Below are positions 57,901 through 64,000 of a stretch of 64,000 bases of DNA, piece by piece. This DNA is from Priestia koreensis. Its GTDB lineage: Bacteria > Bacillota > Bacilli > Bacillales > Bacillaceae_H. The notes under the pieces are model-generated. The model had not been told where the DNA came from and did no database searches. It saw only the letters and a list, made by a program, of their open reading frames with translations. The position numbers and the translations under genes were made by a program. The first letter of the stretch is position 1, and the number at the start of each line of letters is the position of its first letter. The stretch covers positions 1 to 64,000 of the forward strand of contig NZ_LILC01000023.1 in assembly GCF_001274935.1 (NCBI RefSeq), given 5' to 3'.

Positions 57901-60900
57901 TTGACAATGTTACAGAAGCTGTATTCGTTAAGACAATTGTATAGGTGAGTGTATCTCCTATTTCAGCAAAAGCGGTATTCACTGTTTTTTCACTTAAAAG
58001 AATAGCTGCTTCAATGGTCACACTCGTCACGTTGGATTCCCGTTCTCTTGGTTGCGGTGGCTGTGTCGGATCTATGATCACGTTATAATTCAGCGTGCCC
58101 TGATTTTGCACGACTCCTCCAAAAGGTATAGAATTCGCTGTTACTTGGAAGGTGACCGTTGTTGTACTGCCTGGCGCTAGCGTTCCGAGCGGAATTCCTG
58201 TATTCGGATTGTTTTCTTCTGGATTTCCGTTAATCGTCACGCTGCCCGGAATAAATGTGGTTCCTGCTTGAACGAGATCCGTTAAGACGGCATTTAAAAA
58301 GGCGACCGTTCCGCTGTTAACCACTTGTAGCGTGTACGTAATGACGCCGCCTACTTCAATTGTGGTTGGGTTCGCTACTTTTGTAAACGTAAACTGTTCT
58401 TGCAAAATTGTCGTTGTAACCGGATTGGAAGCGGACGTTTCCTGAATTGGTTGTTGCCCTGGTCCTGGCACGTACTGGAATGTTGTAGTTGAAACGTTTG
58501 TTGTCGGATTAACGGCTGGAATGGAGGTGACGTTGACTTGATAGGAAACCGTTACGATCCCACCAGATACTAATGGTGCTAGTGGAATTCCGTTGTTCGG
58601 ATTACCTGCATTTGGTGTTCCATTAATCGTCACACTTCCCGGTACAAACGTTGTGCCTGCTGGATCGGTATCCGTGAAAATGACATTGGTTAAAGTAAAG
58701 GTACTCGTATTCGTCAGAACAATGGTATACGTGAGCGTATCCCCTACTTCTGCAAACGCCTGATCAACTGTTTTAACGCTTGAAAGATTCACATTTTCAA
58801 CCGTCACACTCGTTGTGTTACTCGATTGTTCCCTCGGCTGTGGCGGCTGCGTTGGATCAACAATGAAATTATAATTTAGCGTTCCTTGATTCTGAATGAC
58901 GCTTCCTGATGTGACAAAATCAGCCGTTACTTGGAAGGTAACCGTTATTGTGCTACCTGGCGCAAGCGCTCCGAGTGGAATGCCACTGTTTGGATTACTG
59001 CCGTTTGGTGTGCCATTAATCGTCACGCTACCAGGAACAAACGTTGTTCCTGGTTGAATTAGATCCGTTAACACGGTATTCAATAGTGATCCCGTTCCGC
59101 TATTTATAACCTGTAGCGTATACGTGATCGTTCCGCCTTCACCAATTGTTGTCGCGTTTGCTGCTTTGGTAAACGTCACTTGATCTTGGACGATCGTCGT
59201 CGTAACTGGATTGGACGAAGAGGTGCCTTGAATAGGTGGCTGCCCTGGTCCCGGGATATATTGAAATGTTGTAATCGAAATATTCGTAGTAGGATTGATT
59301 GCTGGAACGGAAGATACGTTGACTTGATAGCGAATAGTCACGACACCGTCTGGTAAAACAGGTGCTAAATTAATACCGTTGTTCGGATTTCCTGATGATG
59401 ACGTCCCGTTAATCGTGACGCTACCTGGTACAAACGTCGTCCCCGCTGGATCTGGGTCAGTAAAAATAGCGTTTGAGACGACCACGTTACTTGTGTTGGT
59501 TAACACAACGGTATATGTGAGCGTATTGCCTACCTCTGCAAAAGCCGTACTTACGGATTTGACGCTAGAAAGAGTGACGTTCTCAACTGTTACATTGGTT
59601 ACATTCGTCACGCTACTTCTTGGCTGAGGTGGCTGTGTCGGATCGATAACCACGTTATAATTCAGCGTGCCCTGATTTTGAATGACGCCGCCTTGTGGAA
59701 CAGAATCTGCTGTTACTTGGAAAATGACGGTTGTTGTACTACCAGGCGCTAATGTGCCCAAGGTAATGCCTGTATTCGGGTTATCTGTTGACGGTGCTCC
59801 GTTAATCGTGACGCTATTTGGAATAAATGTTGTTCCCGCTTCAATAATATCCGTTAAAACCGCATTTAAAAATGGAACGGTTCCTTCATTTACGACCTGG
59901 ACGCTATACGTAATGACGCCGCCTACTCCGATTGTTGCGGTGTTCGCTGTTTTCGTAAAGGTGATGCGCTCTTGAACAATCGTAGTTGTAACAGGATTAG
60001 AAGAGGAGATTTCCTGAACCGGTGGTTGCCCTGGCCCTGGTACATATTCAAAGGAAGTAGAAGCAATATTAATGGTCGGATTACTTGCAGGGACAGATGT
60101 CACGTTTACTTGGTACGAAACGGTCACGATCCCTCCTGGTGCAAGAGGTGATAGCGCAATACCTGTGTTTGGATTCCCTACTGATGGTGCACCATTAATC
60201 GTGACGCTACCTGGCACGAACGTGGTACCTATTGGATCTAAGTCGGTAAAAATAATATTCGTCAAGTTAAAGGTACTTGTATTCGTTAACGTAACGGTAT
60301 ACGTTAACGTGTCTCCTATTTCCGCAAATGCTGTATTTACCGTTTTTACGATTGATAAATTAATGTTTTCGACGGTTACATCGGTTCGATTACTTTCTTG
60401 TTGTCTTGGCTGTGGCGGCTGTGTTGGATCAATAATGACGTCGTAATTCAGGACGCCTTGATTTTGAATGACGCCACCAGGTGGAACCGTATCGGCCATT
60501 ACTTGGAACGTAACGGTTGTCGTGCTACCTGCTGCAAGCGTTCCGAGCGCAATGCCTGTGTTTGGATTCCCTGCATTTGGTGCGCCGTTTACCGTCACGC
60601 TACCTGGTATAAACGTAGTTCCCGCTTGCACAAGATCGGTAAGCACCGTATTTAAGATCGCTACCGTTCCGCTATTTACAACTTGAAGCGTATACGTGAT
60701 GACCCCGCCTTCTCCAATCGTCGTCACGTCTGCCGATTTCGTAAACGTAATACGTTCGTCATTAATCGTCGTTGTAACAGGATTTGACGAAGAAGTCCCT
60801 ATAACTGGCGGTTGACCAGGTGCTGGAATATATTCAAACGTCGTTGTAGCAATATTCGTTGTTGGATTAACGACTGGAACAGACGTAACTGTAACCTGAT

Positions 60901-63900
60901 AAGCAACGGTTACCACCCCACCTGGTGCAAGTGGTGGCAGAGACACACCTGTATTTGGATTCCCGGCTGACGGTGTACCATTGATCGTGACGCTTCCTGG
61001 CACAAACGCTGTTCCTGCTGGATCTGGATCACCAAAGACTACATTTGATAATGTAACGTTGCTTGTATTGGTTAAAACAACGGTATACGTAATCGTGTCG
61101 CCTACTTCTGCAAACGCCGCACTCACCGTTTTGACACTGGAAAGATTGACGTTTTCAATCGTAACGTTTGTAATATTTGTTGCTTGCTGTCTTGGCTGCG
61201 GTGGCTGGGCTGGATCAATCACGACATCGTAATTTAAAACACCTTGGTTTTGGACAATACCACCCTGTGGTGCGGAATCAGCCGTTACCTGGAAGGTAAT
61301 CGTCGTTGTGCTGCCTGGTGCCAACGTTCCGAGCGTAATGCCTGTCGGGTTGTCAGCAGAAGGCGCTCCGTTGATCGTGACGCTTCCCGGAACAAACGTC
61401 GTTCCCGCTTGCACAAGATCGGTGAAGACAGAATTTAAAAATGAAGTCGTTCCACCGTTTATAATTTGGATCGTATAGGTGATTACGCCCCCTACCTCGA
61501 TCGTTGCTACATCTGCCACTTTTGTAAATGCGATTCGCTCTTCTAAAATCGTCGTAATAACAGGATTGGACGAAGATGTTTCAGTAATCGGTGGTTGCCC
61601 TGGACCTGGGACGTATTGGAACGTTGTTGTTGCTACATTTGTTGTTGGATTAATAGCTGGAACAGAGGTGACGTTTACTTCATAGGAAACTGTCACTGTT
61701 CCATCTGGTGCGAGTGTAGATAACGAAATTCCCGTATTTGGATTTCCTGCATTTGGTGCTCCATTAATGGTCACACTTCCCGGCACAAACGTCGTTCCGG
61801 CTGGGTCTGGATCTGTGAAGATTACATTTGATAACGCCACGTTGCTTGTATTGGTTAGAACAACGGTATACGTAAGCGTGTCGCCTACTTCTGCAAAGGC
61901 GGCGCTCACCGTTTTTACACTGGAAAGATTGACGTTCTCAATTGTTACGGTCGTTACATTCGTGGTTTGACTTCTCGTTTGAGGTGGCTGTGTTGGGTCA
62001 ATGATGACATTATAGTTTAGAGTACCTTGATTTTGTACGATTCCCCCTGGTGGAACAGAATCCGCCGATACTTGGAATGTCACGGTCGTCGTACTTCCTC
62101 CCGCAATGGTTCCGAGCGCAATTCCAGCATTAGGATCAGCTAATGATGGCGCTCCGTTAATCGTCACACTTCCTTGGATAAAGGTCGTTCCTGCTGCAAT
62201 GAGGTCAGTTAAGATACTATTCAAAAACCCTACTGTTCCAGTATTGGCAATTTGAAGTGTATAGGTAATTGTGCCACCTACTTCAATAACAGCTAGATCG
62301 GCCTCTTTTGTAAATGTTGATGCTTCACGTTCGATGGTTGTCGTGACAGGATTAGAGGTAACGGTTCCTTGGACTGGAGTCTGTCCTTGCGCTAATACAT
62401 ATTCAAAAGTAGTCGTGGCAATATTAGTCGTCGGATTGACAGTCGGAACATCTGTTGTGCTCACTTGGTAAGCAACCGTTACCGTTCCCCCCGGTGCAAG
62501 AAATGGTAAAGCTAAACCGCTATTTGGATTTCCTACATCAGAAATTCCGTTAATCGTGACGCTTCCTGGCACAAACGTTGTTCCTGCTGGATCTGGATCT
62601 GTAAATAAGAGATTTGTTAAAGTAATCGTTCCGTTGTTCGCTAAAACAACCGTGTAAGTTAATGTATCACCAACTAATGCATATGATTCACTCACAGTTT
62701 TTGTGCTTGTGAGAGTAACAGATGCAAGTGCAACCACCGTTACATTCGTGGCTTGTGATCTCGGCTGTGGTAGCTGTGCTGGATCAATAATGACGTTGTA
62801 AGCTAAAATCCCTTGATTTCGTACGTTATTTGTTGCAGGCACAAAGTTAACCGTTGCCTCAAAAGTAACCACAACAGCTTCCCCTGCTGCAATGATGTTA
62901 AGGGGAATTCCAGTATTCGGATCAGCTGCTGATGGAGAAGCGTTAATGGTCACACTTCCTGGCACAAATGCTGTGCCTGATTGAATAAGGTCCGTTAAGA
63001 TAGCATTTAATGCATCTACTGTACCATTATTCACAACTTGAATGGTATACGTAATCGTATCGCCGATCAGTGCATTTGATACACTTGAAGCTTTTGTGAC
63101 TGTTAAAGCAACTTGTTGAATGGTTGTTTGTACAGGATTAGATGTAGATGACCCTATAATTGGTGGCTGTCCCGGACCTGGTACGTATTCAAATGTTGTA
63201 ACAGAAGTGTTGGTTGTCGGATTTGAATTTGGAACAGATGTGACCTTGACACTATACTGAACGGTAGTTGTCGCACTAGGCGCGAGATCAGCTAAGTTAA
63301 TCCCTGCATTTGGGTCAGCGCCTACTGGAGCTCCATTAATTGTGGCACTTCCTGGAATGAATGTAGTACCTGCAGGATCGGTATCTGTAAACACGATGTT
63401 GCTTAACGGAAGTGTGCCCGTATTTAGTAACGCAATGGTGTAAACGAGCGTATTACCAATTTCAGAAAATGTGCTGTTGACGGTCTTGGTGCTAAGAAGA
63501 TTTGTGGTTCCGGCTAAAATATTCGTAAGATTACTAGTTACTTGTTTTGAAATTGGTGGCTGTGCAGGATCTAGTACAATGTCATAGTTTAAGCTACTTT
63601 GATTGGTAATTTGGTTACTAGTCGGAATGGCATTTACATTGACATTAAATACAATGATTCTTGTTCCACCAACTTCAATTGTTCCAAGTACAATACCGGT
63701 ATTTGGATTATTGGAATTTGGTACACCGTTTACAGTAAGAGATCCAGGAATGTAAGTTGTTTGTGATTGAATAGTGTCTGTTAAAACGGCATTTAGCAAT
63801 GGAACGGTGCTATTATTTGTTAATTGAATGGTGTACGTGATGCTGTCACCTATCGTGGCAAATGTGACGTTCACTGATTTCGTAAGTGTTGCATCAATTT

Positions 63901-64000
63901 GTTGAATAGTTGTCTGTGCCCCGTTTGAAATGGATGTTCCTCTCACTGCTGGTTGGCCTATGCTAGGAATATATTCGTAGTTTGTGACAGCGATGTTTGT
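54998..64000 (-). CDS. Giant DUF11 (B_ant_repeat) repeat protein, N-terminus beyond window
   Basis: An uninterrupted frame of 3001 codons (including stop) runs from the right edge to 54998; the in-frame GTG at 63946 is not a start, since the repeats continue past it. Two DUF11-type domain versions alternate about eleven times each. One ends in words like FEYVPGPGQPPVQGTSSSNP and contains FTDPDPAGTTFVPGSV. The other contains LTDLVQAGTTFIPGSV and ends LNYNVIIDPTQPPQPR. Both share the NPNTGI word. The last 85 residues (YTREQVINLL to IERSR) form a separate helical module without an LPXTG or membrane anchor. The composition, rich in Thr/Asn/Val/Pro with no Cys seen, fits an extended surface fibre. 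Localisation (cell or spore) is unknown. Confidence 0.93.
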   Translation of the reverse strand, partial: TNIAVTNYEYIPSIGQPAVRGTSISNGAQTTIQQIDATLTKSVNVTFATIGDSITYTIQLTNNSTVPLLNAVLTDTIQSQTTYIPGSLTVNGVPNSNNPNTGIVLGTIEVGGTRIIVFNVNVNAIPTSNQITNQSSLNYDIVLDPAQPPISKQVTSNLTNILAGTTNLLSTKTVNSTFSEIGNTLVYTIALLNTGTLPLSNIVFTDTDPAGTTFIPGSATINGAPVGADPNAGINLADLAPSATTTVQYSVKVTSVPNSNPTTNTSVTTFEYVPGPGQPPIIGSSTSNPVQTTIQQVALTVTKASSVSNALIGDTITYTIQVVNNGTVDALNAILTDLIQSGTAFVPGSVTINASPSAADPNTGIPLNIIAAGEAVVVTFEATVNFVPATNNVRNQGILAYNVIIDPAQLPQPRSQATNVTVVALASVTLTSTKTVSESYALVGDTLTYTVVLANNGTITLTNLLFTDPDPAGTTFVPGSVTINGISDVGNPNSGLALPFLAPGGTVTVAYQVSTTDVPTVNPTTNIATTTFEYVLAQGQTPVQGTVTSNPVTTTIEREASTFTKEADLAVIEVGGTITYTLQIANTGTVGFLNSILTDLIAAGTTFIQGSVTINGAPSLADPNAGIALGTIAGGSTTTVTFQVSADSVPPGGIVQNQGTLNYNVIIDPTQPPQTRSQTTNVTTVTIENVNLSSVKTVSAAFAEVGDTLTYTVVLTNTSNVALSNVIFTDPDPAGTTFVPGSVTINGAPNAGNPNTGISLSTLAPDGTVTVSYEVNVTSVPAINPTTNVATTTFQYVPGPGQPPITETSSSNPVITTILEERIAFTKVADVATIEVGGVITYTIQIINGGTTSFLNSVFTDLVQAGTTFVPGSVTINGAPSADNPTGITLGTLAPGSTTTITFQVTADSAPQGGIVQNQGVLNYDVVIDPAQPPQPRQQATNITNVTIENVNLSSVKTVSAAFAEVGDTITYTVVLTNTSNVTLSNVVFGDPDPAGTAFVPGSVTINGTPSAGNPNTGVSLPPLAPGGVVTVAYQVTVTSVPVVNPTTNIATTTFEYIPAPGQPPVIGTSSSNPVTTTINDERITFTKSADVTTIGEGGVITYTLQVVNSGTVAILNTVLTDLVQAGTTFIPGSVTVNGAPNAGNPNTGIALGTLAAGSTTTVTFQVMADTVPPGGVIQNQGVLNYDVIIDPTQPPQPRQQESNRTDVTVENINLSIVKTVNTAFAEIGDTLTYTVTLTNTSTFNLTNIIFTDLDPIGTTFVPGSVTINGAPSVGNPNTGIALSPLAPGGIVTVSYQVNVTSVPASNPTINIASTSFEYVPGPGQPPVQEISSSNPVTTTIVQERITFTKTANTATIGVGGVITYSVQVVNEGTVPFLNAVLTDIIEAGTTFIPNSVTINGAPSTDNPNTGITLGTLAPGSTTTVIFQVTADSVPQGGVIQNQGTLNYNVVIDPTQPPQPRSSVTNVTNVTVENVTLSSVKSVSTAFAEVGNTLTYTVVLTNTSNVVVSNAIFTDPDPAGTTFVPGSVTINGTSSSGNPNNGINLAPVLPDGVVTIRYQVNVSSVPAINPTTNISITTFQYIPGPGQPPIQGTSSSNPVTTTIVQDQVTFTKAANATTIGEGGTITYTLQVINSGTGSLLNTVLTDLIQPGTTFVPGSVTINGTPNGSNPNSGIPLGALAPGSTITVTFQVTADFVTSGSVIQNQGTLNYNFIVDPTQPPQPREQSSNTTSVTVENVNLSSVKTVDQAFAEVGDTLTYTIVLTNTSTFTLTNVIFTDTDPAGTTFVPGSVTINGTPNAGNPNNGIPLAPLVSGGIVTVSYQVNVTSIPAVNPTTNVSTTTFQYVPGPGQQPIQETSASNPVTTTILQEQFTFTKVANPTTIEVGGVITYTLQVVNSGTVAFLNAVLTDLVQAGTTFIPGSVTINGNPEENNPNTGIPLGTLAPGSTTTVTFQVTANSIPFGGVVQNQGTLNYNVIIDPTQPPQPRERESNVTSVTIEAAILLSEKTVNTAFAEIGDTLTYTIVLTNTASVTLSNVVFTDPDPAGTTFIPGSVLINGAPNAGNPNTGIPLSPISPDGTTTISYQVSVTSVPAVNPTTNIAITTFQYVPGPGQPPVQGTSTSNPATTTIEREQITFTKSSNFTTIGEGGVITYTLQVVNSGTVASLNTVLTDLVQAGTAFVPGSVTINGTPSAGNPNTGISLGTIAPGNTTTVTFQVTANSVPPGGVIQNQGTLNYDVVIDPTQPPQPRSAQSTITNVTVENVNLSSVKTVSATNAEVGDTLTYTVVLTNTSTFTLNNVSFNDPDPAGTTFVPGSVTINGAPSAGNPNSGIALSPLAPGGSVTITYRVNVTSVPAANPTTNIATITFQYVPGPGQPPVQETSSSNPVTTTILNEQLTFTKSVNASTVEVGGTINYTLQVVNSGTVALLNTVLTDNIQTGTTFVPGSVTINGAPSASNPNSGISLATVAPNSMTTVTFQAIANAVPLGGVVQNKGTLNYNVIIDPAQPPQPRSRETNVTNVTIKEVILVSNKTVNTASAEVGDTLRYTIVLTNTSGVTLNNVTFNDPDPEGTTFVPGSVRINGLSSVGNPNNGISLLPILPGGTVTIVYEVTVTSVPEADPITNISNTTFQYTASPGQPPLQGTSTSNPATTAVEQENVAFTKTTDVPAVAIDGVITYTLQIVNSGTVNLLTAVLTDVVQAGTTFVPGSVTINGAPSSVNPNTGITLGTLAQGSTTTVTFQATAESVPAGGVVNNQGRLNYSVVINPTQPPQPRETISNQTSVTIQQGILTASKTVSSGVATIGENLTYTVTLTNTGSAPVNSIVLTDVAPSGTIFVPGSVVVNGTPNTGNPALGLSVPSINPGQTATVSFQVNVASVPTTNPTENVATVRYLFSPNPQDPPIEVTTPTNVAITLIQPYTREQVINLLLASIGTEELSLAHILNAEGEKIQAAVAAYNNGQIRIAELLTTNNSVNSMLTDVANMEMVLQNKLEDIIELIERSR
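55256..64000 (-). repeat. Tandem DNA repeats encoding alternating DUF11 domains
   Basis: The same coding words recur with a two-domain period of about 786 bp (262 codons). Two copies of TATAATTCAGCGTGCCCTG, at 58084 and 59656, are 1572 bp apart, exactly two periods. Single domains are about 131 codons. Middle copies are more alike than the outer ones, so recombinational gain or loss of modules and assembly collapse are both real possibilities. Confidence 0.88.

Noticed and set aside
55998-62471. Many plus-strand frames of 60-124 codons inside the giant repeat gene
   Set aside because: They recur with the repeat period and are antisense shadows of the DUF11 coding pattern.
1-64000. tRNA, rRNA, insertion sequence or prophage signatures
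   Set aside because: No transposase, integrase, phage structural gene or tRNA-like cloverleaf was recognised in reading both strands; a covariance or profile search would be needed to exclude cryptic ones.

Overview
The window reads as chromosomal DNA of a low-GC, endospore-forming Bacillaceae member. A Priestia/Bacillus-type genome is my guess from gene content, not from any search. Evidence includes AGGAGG-type ribosome binding sites with frequent TTG/GTG starts, U-tailed intrinsic terminators after most genes, CotW/CotX-like coat proteins, a YjcZ-type small spore protein, a LysM-GH18 spore hydrolase, and several proteins that resemble Bacillus subtilis ones (YvgN, YfkO, YrdN and the Yrk sulfur proteins). 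No rRNA, tRNA, insertion sequence or prophage was seen.

Layout. 0-2.5 kb is accessory: secreted or membrane-anchored hypothetical proteins, a partial gene at the left edge, and a tiny CRISPR-like array (36-nt repeats, 30-nt spacers, type II-C-looking repeat) with no cas gene in the window. 2.7-9.5 kb holds an acetyltransferase, a fluoride riboswitch with two tandem FluC/CrcB channel genes, a secreted protein, a MurJ/MviN-like flippase, an aldo/keto reductase and a ProP-like symporter. 9.5-16.4 kb is a loose region of small, secreted or hypothetical genes and gene remnants. 16.6-21.1 kb is an ECF-sigma operon with an ABC ATPase and membrane subunits. 21.5-28.8 kb mixes small membrane proteins, a spore-type hydrolase, an S41 protease, a cupin with a Tyr/Pro tail and a methyltransferase. 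28.8-32.6 kb clusters small-molecule redox and detoxification enzymes (MerR-controlled SDR, azoreductase, tautomerase, nitroreductase).

33.2-44.3 kb is a thiophile and sulfur island on the minus strand. It has three parts: arsRBC; a MarR-controlled unit (flavin monooxygenase, Cys-pair small protein, MFS exporter); and a persulfide (CstR/Yrk-type) regulon. The last encodes a rhodanese-persulfide dioxygenase fusion, two DsrE-like proteins, a glutaredoxin, TusA, a TusA-rhodanese fusion, two single rhodaneses, a TauE/SafE permease and CstR. A near-identical palindrome ATACCY-N4-RGGTAT lies in front of every transcription unit of this regulon, seven sites in all.

44.4-54.9 kb holds acetyltransferases, a PilZ-like protein, a hydrolase/LysR pair, an AraC regulator with a quinone-reductase-like enzyme, a SWI2/SNF2 helicase with a SWIM zinc finger, CotW/CotX-like coat genes and a STAS-domain protein. 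From 55 kb to the right edge there is one uninterrupted minus-strand gene of at least 3000 codons. It is built from alternating DUF11 (B_ant_repeat) domains with an exact 786-bp two-domain period where measured, and ends in an 85-residue helical module. Its N-terminus lies outside the window.
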